A DNA stretch of 64,000 nucleotides, from contig OZ219905.1 in assembly GCA_964291635.2 (NCBI GenBank), positions 310,001-374,000 on the forward strand. Direction: 5' to 3'. Source of the stretch: JAPPHA01 sp964291635 (GTDB lineage: Bacteria; Pseudomonadota; Alphaproteobacteria; Rhodobacterales; Rhodobacteraceae). Both the position numbers and the translations under genes were made by a program. Of this stretch, positions 7,547 to 15,958 are shown piece after piece. The notes under the pieces were generated by a model. It was not told the DNA's origin. It made no database searches and worked only from the letters and a program-made list of their open reading frames with translations. How positions within the stretch are numbered: the first letter of the stretch is position 1; each line of letters begins with the position of its first letter.

Positions 7547-9171
7547 TCTTGACCGCACCTCACATTGTGATCGACAGACTCGACATTACTTACCGTGATG
7601 ATAAGGGAAACGATACTTCTGCCGTATGCGGGGCCAGTCTGTCGCTGGAACGTGGCGAAACGCTCGGCATTGCCGGCGAGAGTGGCTCCGGAAAATCGAC
7701 TCTGGCCCGTGCGCTTCTGGGATATACCAGGCCCGGTGGTCGATTTGCAGCGGGAAGCGTCACCGTCGGTGGAACGAATGTCCTGTCTATGGACAGGGCA
7801 GCTCTGCGCCGGTTCCGCGGCGGTCGTGCTGCAATGGTTCACCAGAACCCGCTGTCGTCATTGACGCCACATTTAACGATCGGAAACCAGTTAGCTGAAA
7901 TAGTGCGTCGCCACACCGACCTGAAAGGCTCGGAGATTGTGGATCGTATTTTCTGGCTCCTGGAGAGAACCGGCCTGCCCGAGCCAAAGGTAATAGCATC
8001 TCGGTATCCGCATGAAATTTCGGGCGGCCAGCGACAGAGGGTGGTGATTGCAGCGGCACTGATTGGGCGGTCGGAATTGTTGGTTTTGGATGAACCCACG
8101 ACTGCCCTCGACAAGACCGTTGAGACTGAAGTGCTGCAGCTTATCAAAGAGATACAGTCCGAACTCAACGCTTCGATGATCTATGTCAGTCACGATCTCA
8201 ATGTGATTTCGGCGATGTGCAGTCGGGTCGTGATTATGAAATCATGCCGGATTGTTGAACAGGGTGATGTTAAGGAACTCTTTTCGTCACCGAAAACGGA
8301 CTACGCACGGGATCTCATTGCCGCAATTCCCGGTCTGGACGAACAAGGCCCGGAGCCGAAGCACGACACAGGGGCTTCACCTGCACCCGCGCTGAGCGTG
8401 GATGGACTGAACTTCGCATATGTCCAACCTTCGTTCTTTTCCTGGCTGCGCCAACCGCCCCCTCTGGTGGTCAAGGATCTAACTGTAAATATCCCTGAGG
8501 GTCAGACTCTGGGCGTGGTTGGTGAAAGCGGATCAGGAAAATCCACACTTGCGGCGCTGATCGCGGGCGTGTTTTCGGGCAACACGGGCAAGATCATGAT
8601 AGGCGAGAAGAAACTGCAGGGTAGCGCGCGCACCCGTCCGCGCGATCTAAGGCGCCGTGTCCAGTTGGTGTTTCAGGATCCTTTGTCATCGCTGAATCCT
8701 ACACATACGATCGAAGATATCCTGACTCGGCCGATGCGGCTTTATTTTGGGAAAAGCGCTCCCGAGTGCCACGAAGCAGCCGTCCAGTTGATAAAAGACC
8801 TTGAGCTTAGCCCAGAGCTTTTGAAGCGTTTCCCGCGGCAATTGTCAGGGGGGGAACAGCAGCGTATCGCCATCGGCCGGGCTTTGGCCGCTGAACCTGA
8901 TCTCTTGATCTGCGACGAGGTGACCTCCGCTCTTGATGTCACCATCCAGGCGCGGGTCTTGGACCTCCTGATGCGGGTGCAAAGCGACCGGCGGTTGACA
9001 TGTCTGTTTATTTCCCATGACCTTGGGGTGATTGGCCGGGTCTCACACAAGATTGCCGTCCTGCAGGACGGTGAACTGCGCGAAGTAGGACCCCGCAACA
9101 GGATTCTCAAAACGCCGGAACACGCCTACACGCGTCGGTTGCTCTCAAGCATGCCGACAGTTCCGAGTTGA
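7543..9171 (+). CDS. Fused double ATP-binding protein of peptide-type ABC transporter (DppD-DppF)
   Basis: A 542-residue cytoplasmic ATPase containing both nucleotide-binding domains that are separate proteins in Dpp/Opp systems. The first domain has Walker A GESGSGKST at 45-53, signature ISGGQRQR, Walker B LLVLDEPT and the switch histidine in VSHDLNV. The second has the same Walker A near residue 327, signature LSGGEQQR, DEVTSALD and ISHDLGV. The start is GTG at 7543 overlapping the permease stop; TTG at 7549 is an alternative. Downstream, a second diverged copy of this gene type survives only as a 3' fragment at 11740-11991. Confidence 0.92.
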   Translation: MILTAPHIVIDRLDITYRDDKGNDTSAVCGASLSLERGETLGIAGESGSGKSTLARALLGYTRPGGRFAAGSVTVGGTNVLSMDRAALRRFRGGRAAMVHQNPLSSLTPHLTIGNQLAEIVRRHTDLKGSEIVDRIFWLLERTGLPEPKVIASRYPHEISGGQRQRVVIAAALIGRSELLVLDEPTTALDKTVETEVLQLIKEIQSELNASMIYVSHDLNVISAMCSRVVIMKSCRIVEQGDVKELFSSPKTDYARDLIAAIPGLDEQGPEPKHDTGASPAPALSVDGLNFAYVQPSFFSWLRQPPPLVVKDLTVNIPEGQTLGVVGESGSGKSTLAALIAGVFSGNTGKIMIGEKKLQGSARTRPRDLRRRVQLVFQDPLSSLNPTHTIEDILTRPMRLYFGKSAPECHEAAVQLIKDLELSPELLKRFPRQLSGGEQQRIAIGRALAAEPDLLICDEVTSALDVTIQARVLDLLMRVQSDRRLTCLFISHDLGVIGRVSHKIAVLQDGELREVGPRNRILKTPEHAYTRRLLSSMPTVPS

Positions 9172-9638
9172 GCTGACGAATCTGATCAGGACAAGGGGTG
9201 GTCCGGAAGAAGGCAATGCCGTCCATGAAGCGCCCAAGGGCGAAGCCGGCGGCTGGTGGTTGCCGGCCAGGGTTCTCGAAGGTCAGATTCTCAACGCCCC
9301 GCGTAGCATCCCAGGAGACGATCTGAGGGTCGCCCATCTTCGGCTCAAGCCAATTTGCTCTGACACCGCCCGCAAGGGCAATTGGATCCAGATAGAGCGG
9401 ACCACTCATTGACTGATTCAATGCCTTGACATGCGTGGGGCGCGCCTTCCGATCGATCAGGACCGTGAGCCTGCGGATCCGTCCCATCCACCAGCGCGCC
9501 ACGGACCGGGTCTGCGCACATTTCTTCCTCTGCATGCTCGCTTACTAAGTCGTGCCTGCCAGAAAACGTAAAAGGTTTTTTTGCTTCAAGCAGTTATGCG
9601 CTATTATTGCGGGCGAAATCCAGTGAGTCGTGTACCGT
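9172..9638. other. Gap after the ABC operon; unidentified minus-strand frame
   Basis: A minus-strand frame (9107-9535) would encode about 140 residues with protein-like stretches such as GVRANWLEPKMGDPQIVSW and FALGRFMDGIAFF. It overlaps the end of the ATPase gene, so at best it is a truncated remnant. I recognise no family. The segment leads into an IS5-type transposase fragment and probably belongs to the deletion scar. Confidence 0.3.
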
Positions 9639-9794
9639 GGTCGCTGGGTTGTGGAACGGACGTTTGGCTGGATGTCGCGATGCCGGCGTCTTGCGAAGGA
9701 TTTTGAGCGGAGTCTGGCGAGTTCACTGGCATGGTGTCAGCTGGCGGCTTGCCGTTTCATGATGCGGCGGGTGGCACGTGAGGCATCCCATTGA
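9639..9794 (+). pseudogene. IS5-family transposase, C-terminal fragment
   Basis: About 50 codons read RWVVERTFGWMSRCRRLAKD, then FERSLASSLAW and AACRFMMRRV, ending at TGA 9792. This is the C-terminal end of IS5-type DDE transposases (the E of DDE within VVERTFGW). A stop codon lies just upstream in frame and the rest of the transposase is missing. The element's right end appears to have been invaded by the group II intron that follows. Confidence 0.8.
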
Positions 9795-9862
9795 AACAAA
9801 ACGAACAAAACTGAGGAATCGACTGTCGCGGTAGGAACGTCGGTTGCCCGACGCCCCCCGCA

Positions 9863-9894
9863 CAGATCCCCGCATGCCCGTTAAGGCACGAGGC
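9863..9894 (-). ncRNA. Group II intron domain V
   Basis: Read on the minus strand, GAGCCTCGTGCC, a TTAAC loop and GGGCATGCGGGGATC fold into the short conserved stem-loop that forms the catalytic core of group II ribozymes. It lies between the reverse transcriptase stop codon and the domain VI hairpin (GTCGG-GCAA-CCGAC), as expected. Confidence 0.75.
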
Positions 9895-9896
9895 TC

Positions 9897-11381
9897 CTAC
9901 CTCGGGTGATTGACGGCAAATCGCCTGGCTGGCCATGGGTGCACGATCCGTAGCGGAGGCCAGAAGACCGCCGCCAACAAGCCGACCTTGTCCCACGTAG
10001 AGCGGTCCTTCTGCGACCGGCGTCGCAAGACGCGCAGCCATAGCCGCTTGAGGCGGAGCACAAACTTTCTGAGGGATCGGAAGCTGGTCGGGACCGCGTA
10101 GTAACGCAGCCATCCGCCCACAACCCGACCAAGCCATATGGCGACCTCGTAAACGTTTTCGTGCATCCGCCGACGCAGTTCGGCCTCAATGCGCTTCAGG
10201 GTCCGGGTGACACGCTTCCCGATCGGCTTGCGCCCCAGTCCGAAACGTCCCTTCCGCGTGGTCCGGCAGTAATGCGTGAACCCGAGGAAGTCGAAGGTCT
10301 CGGGACGCCGCTCTCCCCGGGCCCGGCGGTTCGCCATCGCGAACCGTCCGAACTCGATGAGACGGGTCTTCTCTGGATGCAAGCCGAGTGAGAAGTCGGC
10401 CAGCCTGTCCTTAAGGTCGCACAGGAACCGTTCTGCATCCCGCTTGTACTGGAACCCGACCACGAAATCGTCGGCGTAGCGCACAATGATCGTCTCGCCA
10501 TTGGCGATCCGGGAGCGCCACTTCCTCTGGTACCAGAGATCGAGGCCGAAATGCAGGTAGATGTTCGCCAGTATCGGCGACACACTCGAACCTTGAGGAA
10601 CACCCCATAGGGTGTCCCGCCATTCGCCCTCTTCCATGACGCCGGCGCCAAGCCACTTGGAGATCAGCCGGATAACCCGCCGATCCCCGATCCGGTGCTC
10701 CACGAACTGTAGAAGCCAGCTTCGATCCAACTGATCGAAAAAGGCCCGAATGTCCGCGTCAACAACCCAGTTGACCTTGCGCCGTTCAATCCCGTACGCC
10801 AGTGCGTCGAGCGCGTCATGCGCCCCGCGACCGGGTCGGAACCCATAGCTGAACCCGAGGAATTCCGGCTCGAATATCGGCGTCAGGATGGTCTCCGCCA
10901 CCGCCGTCTGGACGAGCTTGTCCTCCAGTGCCGCGATGCCGAGCGGTCGTGTTCCCCCGTCCGGTTTTGGTATCTCTACCCGCCGGGACGGGAGCGCCCG
11001 GTACGCCCCGCTGTGAACACGGTCGTGCAGGCCAAGCAGACGCATGGCCAGTCCATCCCCGTATTCCTCCCACGTCACACCGTCCACGCCCGCTGTTGCG
11101 TCCGGCTTCAACATGAAGTAGGCCGCTTCGAGCACGTCCGTCGTGATGTGGTGCAAAAGCGCAGTGAGTTTCTCCTTCGGTTTCCTCGTGGCTGCTTGCC
11201 GTATCCGCTCCGCCGCCTGTGACATGCGATCCCGGCCCTGTGTCCGGTGCGTGCTTTGGCCTCGCGGATTCCCCTTGGTTCCGGCCCTTCCCTCCATCGG
11301 CTCCGCAGGAACGGTCGTTCCCTTGTTCGCCGACTTCACCGGTACTATGACCGCATCCGACTGCTTCAATCCGTTCGTCAT
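9897..11381 (-). CDS. ltrA: Group II intron reverse transcriptase/maturase
   Basis: A 494-residue intron-encoded protein that splices and mobilises its host intron. The reverse transcriptase domain spans about residues 80-330, with the catalytic YADD at 302-305, FSYGFRPGRGAHDA at 177-190 and VPQGSSVSP at 261-269. A maturase X domain follows (WLRYYAVPTSFRSLRKF region). No HNH endonuclease domain is seen at the C-terminus, so insertion probably relies on replication-fork targets. The start at 11381 has AAGGAGATAG upstream. The gene is full length and undamaged, unlike most mobile-element genes in the window. Confidence 0.95.
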   Translation of the reverse strand: MTNGLKQSDAVIVPVKSANKGTTVPAEPMEGRAGTKGNPRGQSTHRTQGRDRMSQAAERIRQAATRKPKEKLTALLHHITTDVLEAAYFMLKPDATAGVDGVTWEEYGDGLAMRLLGLHDRVHSGAYRALPSRRVEIPKPDGGTRPLGIAALEDKLVQTAVAETILTPIFEPEFLGFSYGFRPGRGAHDALDALAYGIERRKVNWVVDADIRAFFDQLDRSWLLQFVEHRIGDRRVIRLISKWLGAGVMEEGEWRDTLWGVPQGSSVSPILANIYLHFGLDLWYQRKWRSRIANGETIIVRYADDFVVGFQYKRDAERFLCDLKDRLADFSLGLHPEKTRLIEFGRFAMANRRARGERRPETFDFLGFTHYCRTTRKGRFGLGRKPIGKRVTRTLKRIEAELRRRMHENVYEVAIWLGRVVGGWLRYYAVPTSFRSLRKFVLRLKRLWLRVLRRRSQKDRSTWDKVGLLAAVFWPPLRIVHPWPARRFAVNHPR

Positions 11382-11739
11382 CGATTCAGACTATCTCCTT
11401 TCTTCAGCGGCCCCGGCACGACTGCCGGGGCGAATTGAAGCCCTCCCGAGTCCCGGCGTGGGGTGTACGTGCGTCCCTGGATTCCTCAGACAGCGCGGAG
11501 CCCGGCAGTCCCTCACCATGGCGGTTCTGCAGGTGTTGCCTTCGGTCATCATAAGAACCTCGGCACTCCGGATAACAGCCTTTTCGCTGCTCAATCATCC
11601 CGGCCACACGCGCCGCTACCGACGCTTCACGTGCACCCTCGCGAGTGCACGCGCACGGCTCGCGGTGGAAGTGGTGGCTAGCCTTTCCTTCCTGCCGGAC
11701 TTGCACCGGCTACCCCAGCGCCAGTTAGCTCGGCGCTCT

Positions 11740-11991
11740 ATGATTCAAGCTCTAACAATTCAGGCTAGTGTTCTGGACCTGTTACTGCGCTTGCTAGACA
11801 TGCGGGGAACCAGCTTCATTTTCATTTCCCCTGATCTCGCGGTCATTGGCCGCGTGTCACATCAAATCGCGGTGCTGGAGAACGGCACCATGCGGGAATT
11901 CGGCACTCGAGATGCTGTGCTCACCGCTCCCGAGCATCCTTATACGCGCCGCCTGCTTGAAGCCTCCGATACGGCAAGGGGCGAGCAATGA
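11740..11991 (+). pseudogene. 3' remnant of a second peptide-type ABC transporter ATPase
   Basis: From ACA at 11755 the frame reads TIQASVLDLLLRLLDMRG, then FISPDLAVIGRVSHQIAVLE and PEHPYTRRLL, ending at TGA 11989. It aligns with the last 75 residues of the double ATPase at 7543-9171 (TIQARVLDLL...PEHAYTRRLL) but is clearly diverged, so it is a paralogue and not a duplicate. The switch histidine is replaced by proline (SPDL for SHDL). Everything upstream of the TIQA block is gone, cut at CTAA, a target sequence of the YTAR type used by IS5-family elements. The stop overlaps the PhyH gene start (ATGA), so this transporter and the dioxygenase once formed an operon. Confidence 0.85.
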
Positions 11992-12923
11992 AATCCTCGA
12001 ACACGGATAACGCACCGCCCGTCACCGATTTGGGCCGCAAGGCGCGCCTGCTGATCAAGGACGGCTTCTGCGTCCTCGAGGACATGCTCGACGCCGACAC
12101 CCTCCGGCACACCCGCTCGGTCGCCATGAAGGCAGTCCGCGATCTGTCCGCGACGCAGTTCGAGGCCACCCGCGCGCCAGGAACCTTGATCGACTCGGAT
12201 AGCCATCCGGGCCTGGCCGATTGCATCGGCAGTCCCAGGGCGTTGGCTGCGTTGGAGGCAATGGGGTTCGGCGGCAGCAAGTTCTGGAAAGCGGTCATAA
12301 TCAGCAAACCCGGGCCCAGTCCGCGACTCTACTGGCACCAGGACTGCATGTGGTGGGACGACCCGCGCGCCTACGGCGACTACTCCCCGATGATCTTCCT
12401 GATGTACTATCTCGACGACACGTCGCGCGAAAACGGCTGCCTGCGGCTGCTGCCGGGTACCCACCGCAGGTGGCACCGGCTCCACGAGATGGGGGACGCG
12501 CACACGAGGGACATCAACCGGATGGACAACGAGCACGACGGGCGCTTCGCCGATTTTCCGGGCGAGATCGACGTGCCGGTCCGGGCGGGAGACCTGGTGG
12601 TGGGTGACGCCCGGCTGTTTCACGCCACGCACGCAAACACGACCCGTGAGTTTCGGACGTTGATCACGATCTGGTTTCACCCGCTGTTCGACGAATTGCA
12701 GGAACCGACGAAGAGCTGGATCCATCACGCATTCCACCGCCGGCACGCGCAGTGGCCGCCGGAGGCGTTGGAAAAGATTCGGCCGTTGATCCCGGACTAC
12801 CGGGGAACCGTCGAGCCACCGGAATTCAATCGCCAGCCTGACCGGGTGAAGCTCAAGCAGACCTGGAACCCGGCCGGGCAGCAGGCGCGAGGACAAGCTG
12901 GTGCTTGCCCGAAAACATATTAA
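11988..12923 (+). CDS. Phytanoyl-CoA dioxygenase (PhyH) family protein 1
   Basis: A 311-residue Fe(II)/2-oxoglutarate-dependent oxygenase, cytoplasmic. Iron ligands are H117 and D119 (WHQD) and the distal H212 in FHATHAN; R223 is the likely 2-oxoglutarate anchor. The double-stranded beta-helix fold is supported by PGTHRRW and AGDLVVGDARLFH. It begins inside the stop of an ABC ATPase remnant, so its substrate was probably imported by the lost transporter. Members hydroxylate lipids, ectoine, alkylphosphonates (PhnY-type) and many secondary metabolites. This one is not close to PhyH 2 or 3 of the window. A phosphonate substrate would fit the context but is inference. Confidence 0.88.
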   Translation: MKSSNTDNAPPVTDLGRKARLLIKDGFCVLEDMLDADTLRHTRSVAMKAVRDLSATQFEATRAPGTLIDSDSHPGLADCIGSPRALAALEAMGFGGSKFWKAVIISKPGPSPRLYWHQDCMWWDDPRAYGDYSPMIFLMYYLDDTSRENGCLRLLPGTHRRWHRLHEMGDAHTRDINRMDNEHDGRFADFPGEIDVPVRAGDLVVGDARLFHATHANTTREFRTLITIWFHPLFDELQEPTKSWIHHAFHRRHAQWPPEALEKIRPLIPDYRGTVEPPEFNRQPDRVKLKQTWNPAGQQARGQAGACPKTY

Positions 12924-12992
12924 CTTATTGAATATATGGGGTAAACCGTGATTTTCTCGCCGCGAAGATCAAGACCCAAAAAGCCGTTTTCA

Positions 12993-13025
12993 GCCCGTTT
13001 GGGCCCAATTCGGGCCGATTTGGGC
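12993..13025. repeat. GCCC/GGGC palindrome cluster
   Basis: Four alternating GCCC and GGGC blocks spaced by GTTT, AATTC and GATTT can pair in several ways (GCCC-GTTT-GGGC, GCCC-AATTC-GGGC). The cluster lies 70 bases after the PhyH 1 stop. It may act as a transcription terminator or transcript stabiliser, though no T-run follows, or it may belong to the adjoining transposon end. Confidence 0.45.
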
Positions 13026-13044
13026 ACGTCTTCGCGAGGCAGAC

Positions 13045-13500
13045 ATGAGACAGGCACGCGATCCGCGGATTGAACTCGGCGACGTTCAATCGAAGACATC
13101 GAAATGAACCCCAACCACAGGGACGGCTTCCCGACCCTGCTGCTGTGACGACAGCGTCTCTGCGCTCACGAGCATTTCCGCTCCCGGCTGTTCGCACTTC
13201 TGGACGAGCACACAGTACCCGACATCGACAGGAAGTTCGGTCGGCGGGCATGGAGATGTGGCGGATCCTCGTGATGGGAGTGATCTGGCAGGGTCTCGGT
13301 TGCGAATTCGACCGTCCCCAGCAACTGGTACACGAACACAACGCATTGCACCGTTTCCTTGGCCATGCGGATGTCTGGGACGATTATCGCAACAGCTACC
13401 AGAGGCTGGTGGACAATGTGACCCTTCTGCGTCCGGAGCTTCTCGTGGAGATCAATCATCCGATCGTGGAGAGCGGCCATGCTGTGTTGTCTGTTAACAG
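13045..13500 (+). pseudogene. ISNCY-family transposase, N-terminal fragment with frameshifts
   Basis: Three reading frames must be joined to recover an ISNCY transposase front end. The pieces are RDPRIELGDVQ, then IEMNPNHRDGFPTLL, then RLFALLDEHTVPDIDRKFGRR, then MEMWRILVMGVIWQGL through DDYRNSYQRLVDNVTLLRPE and INHPIVESGHAVL. The order and spacing match the normal protein. The gene breaks off at about 13500 and the catalytic half is absent. Confidence 0.75.
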
Positions 13501-13852
13501 TTGTCTCTCAAATCAAGTCACCGGGCAGCGCGGTAGCTTGCGATCGTGTTCGTAGCGGCCCCGAATCGGCTGTTGAGCCGATTGGTGAAGGCTTCTGCGC
13601 CAGCGGCACCAGTGGTGTCGGCACGGTTCGGGTCATGCGGGCCTCCATCCCCGAGGGTTCGCAAACCACGTTCGAGCGCCAGGGCCAGCAATGCAGGCAC
13701 GGCCTCGATGTCCAAGCCGCCGGCAGTCCGTCGATCGTACCGTCTTGCACAGGTCTCCACTGGTTGCCGAACCCCAACGTGAATCGGCGTTTACAGGATT
13801 TCGGGATCAGCATAACATTCGCGAGTCTGCCGAAACCTAGCATGGAACGACA

Positions 13853-15958
13853 ATGTCACTGCCACCCGATTACACTGAGCGGGTCTACGCCGGAATCCTC
13901 GGCAAGCTGATCGGTGTCTACCTCGGCCGCCCGTTCGAAGGCTGGACGTATGAGCGGATCATGCGCGAACTCGGGGAAATCGAATACTATGTCCACGATC
14001 GGCTGGGCGATCCGCTCGTCGTGACCGACGACGATGTCTCGGGAACATTCACCTTCGTCCGCGCCCTCGAGGGCTGCCCCCGTCCGGCCGACATTTCGTC
14101 GGAAACGATCGGAAAGACCTGGTTGAACTACATCGTCGAGAAACGTGCCATCCTCTGTTGGGGCGGGTACGGCGTATACTCCGAACACACGGCATGGCGT
14201 AACCTGAAAAACGGCATCGCCGCACCGGAAAGCGGTTCGATCGAGACCAACGGGAAAACCGTCGCCGAACAGATTGGCGCGCAAATTTTCATAGACGGAT
14301 GGGCGATGGTTGCGCCGGGGAATCCGAAGCTTGCCGCCAGATTGGCGCGTGAAGCCGCCCGCGTCAGCCACGACGGAGAGGCCGTCCACGCGGCGATGCT
14401 CTGGGCAGCGATGGAGGCGAAGGCTTTCCAGACGACGGACATCGATGCCCTGATCGAGACCGGATTGTCAGTCATCCCGGACGACTGCCGGGTCGCGCGA
14501 CTCATCGCGGAAATCAGGGGCTGGCACGGGGCATACGCGGACTGGCGGGATACACGCAGGAAAATCGCGGAGTTCCATGGTTATGACAAGTATCCCGGGA
14601 ATTGCCATGTGATGCCCAATCACGCGTTGATGATCATGGCCGTCCTGTACGCACCGGACGACTTCAGCCGCGCGCAGAAAATCGTCAACACCTCCGGCTG
14701 GGACACCGACTGCAATGCCGGGAATGTCGGCTGCCTCCTCGGACTCATGCACGGGCTTGACGGCTTGACCGCAGGACCGGACTGGCGCGGTCCGCTCGCT
14801 GATCGCATGCTGGTTTCGTCCGCGGATGGCGGCTTCGCGATCAACGATGCCGCAAGAATGGCGGGCTACATTGCCGGTCTCGGCCACGCGGTAGACGGCA
14901 CACCGCCGCCCGCCGCACCCAAGGACGGCGCGCAGTTTCACTTCTCGCTGCCGGGGTCAACACAGGGATTCCGCATCGCCAGCGGGTCTGATCCTTCCGT
15001 CAGTGCCACCGTCGCGGGTGCAACCCATGACGGAAATCACGTGCTGTCGGTCGACTTCGAATCCCTGGGGGGTGACCGGCCCGTGGTGGTGACATCGCCG
15101 ACCTTTGCACCCAGGGATGTCGTTCGCATGCGAACCTACGACCTGATGGCATCGCCCCTCGTCTACTCCGGTCAGGTCCTGACGGCTGCCTTCGCGAGCG
15201 CCGCGGAGAATTCCGGAGCGGTCACGGTCCGTTTGCTCATTCGCCGATACGGCGACGCGGACGGTCTCGTCGATGTCGGCGGACCTGCACGGACGCTCGG
15301 CCCCGGACAATCCGGTGAGCTCTCCTGGATCCTCCCTGATTGCGAGTCCCAGCCAATCGCCGAAGTCGGCTTCTCCGTCACGGCCACCGGGACCGAAGTC
15401 GGCGGCAGGATCCTGCTTGACCGCATGGGCTGGACCGGTGTTCCAGATCTGGTCCTGCGCCCGCCGGACGAGCGGGGCGAATTCTGGCAGCGCGCGTGGG
15501 TGAATTCGACCGACAACTTCAGGGGATACGAGGCCGGAATCCGAATCTCCCAGGACCGCGGCGAGGGCCTGATCATTCATGGGACGCAGCAATGGACGGA
15601 CTACAGGGTTGACGCCGGCGTGACTGTTCACCTCGGCCGGTACGCCGGGTTGGCGGCTCGGGTTGGCGGGCTCCGCCGATTCTATGCCGCGCGGCTGTGT
15701 CGCGACGGGCAATTCCAGATTCTCCGTGTCCGCGACGATGAGCGCACGGTTCTCGCCGCGACAGGATTTCCGTGGTGCCTCGACCAAACCGTTCCCCTGT
15801 CCATGTCGCTGCGCGGCAACCGCGTTTCCGCCAGCGCCGGTGACACGGTTCTCACCACCGAAGATGGCCCGGAATCCGGATTTGCCGCGGGGGGGATCGG
15901 TCTTCTCGTCGCCGACGGCTCGGTCTCGGTGGACAGGATTCACGTATCCCCTGGATAA
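13853..15958 (+). CDS. ADP-ribosylglycohydrolase-family protein with C-terminal beta-sandwich region
   Basis: A 701-residue protein. Residues 1-345 form an ADP-ribosyl-hydrolase (DraG-like) fold: metal-binding TDDD at 58-61, SHDGEAVHAAM near 176, and the second metal site GWDTDCNAGNVGCLLG near 283. This fold removes ADP-ribose or other N-glycosidic groups using two metal ions. Residues 355-701 are a long beta-rich region resembling jelly-roll/laminin-G-like modules, with FESLGGDRPVVVTSP and repeated Gly/Asp turns. No signal peptide is visible. Proteins with this architecture occur near sugar and nucleoside catabolic genes, so the substrate may be a small glycoside and not a protein. It lies between mobile-element remnants, without an operon partner. 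Confidence 0.85.
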   Translation: MSLPPDYTERVYAGILGKLIGVYLGRPFEGWTYERIMRELGEIEYYVHDRLGDPLVVTDDDVSGTFTFVRALEGCPRPADISSETIGKTWLNYIVEKRAILCWGGYGVYSEHTAWRNLKNGIAAPESGSIETNGKTVAEQIGAQIFIDGWAMVAPGNPKLAARLAREAARVSHDGEAVHAAMLWAAMEAKAFQTTDIDALIETGLSVIPDDCRVARLIAEIRGWHGAYADWRDTRRKIAEFHGYDKYPGNCHVMPNHALMIMAVLYAPDDFSRAQKIVNTSGWDTDCNAGNVGCLLGLMHGLDGLTAGPDWRGPLADRMLVSSADGGFAINDAARMAGYIAGLGHAVDGTPPPAAPKDGAQFHFSLPGSTQGFRIASGSDPSVSATVAGATHDGNHVLSVDFESLGGDRPVVVTSPTFAPRDVVRMRTYDLMASPLVYSGQVLTAAFASAAENSGAVTVRLLIRRYGDADGLVDVGGPARTLGPGQSGELSWILPDCESQPIAEVGFSVTATGTEVGGRILLDRMGWTGVPDLVLRPPDERGEFWQRAWVNSTDNFRGYEAGIRISQDRGEGLIIHGTQQWTDYRVDAGVTVHLGRYAGLAARVGGLRRFYAARLCRDGQFQILRVRDDERTVLAATGFPWCLDQTVPLSMSLRGNRVSASAGDTVLTTEDGPESGFAAGGIGLLVADGSVSVDRIHVSPG

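Larger units (their letters stand above)
9825..11738 (-). mobile_element. Group II intron, complete, with encoded reverse transcriptase
   Basis: A roughly 1.9-kb ribozyme retroelement on the minus strand. The 5' end, near 11738, begins GAGCGCCGAGC (a variant of the GUGYG start), followed by the structured 5' domain typical of introns with this maturase, including GGTGCAAGTCCGGC. The reverse transcriptase gene sits in domain IV. Domain V is at 9863-9894, a domain VI hairpin at 9838-9853, and the 3' end near 9825 (..CCTACCGCGAC). Exact ends are estimates. The 5' exon side faces the ABC ATPase remnant and the 3' exon side faces the IS5 remnant. All parts look intact, so it could still be mobile. 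Confidence 0.85.
12924..13852. other. Gap with GCCC/GGGC palindromes and an ISNCY remnant
   Basis: This 929-base gap holds a cluster of GCCC/GGGC palindromes and the decayed front half of an ISNCY transposase, both listed separately. From about 13510 to 13800 no recognisable gene is present; minus-strand frames there are alanine/arginine-rich and match nothing I know. Confidence 0.55.

Noticed and set aside
9897..11381. Reverse transcriptase as a retron, DGR or defence RT
   Set aside because: The maturase X domain, intron 5' domain and domains V/VI show it is a group II intron protein. No template/variable repeat or msr-msd was seen.
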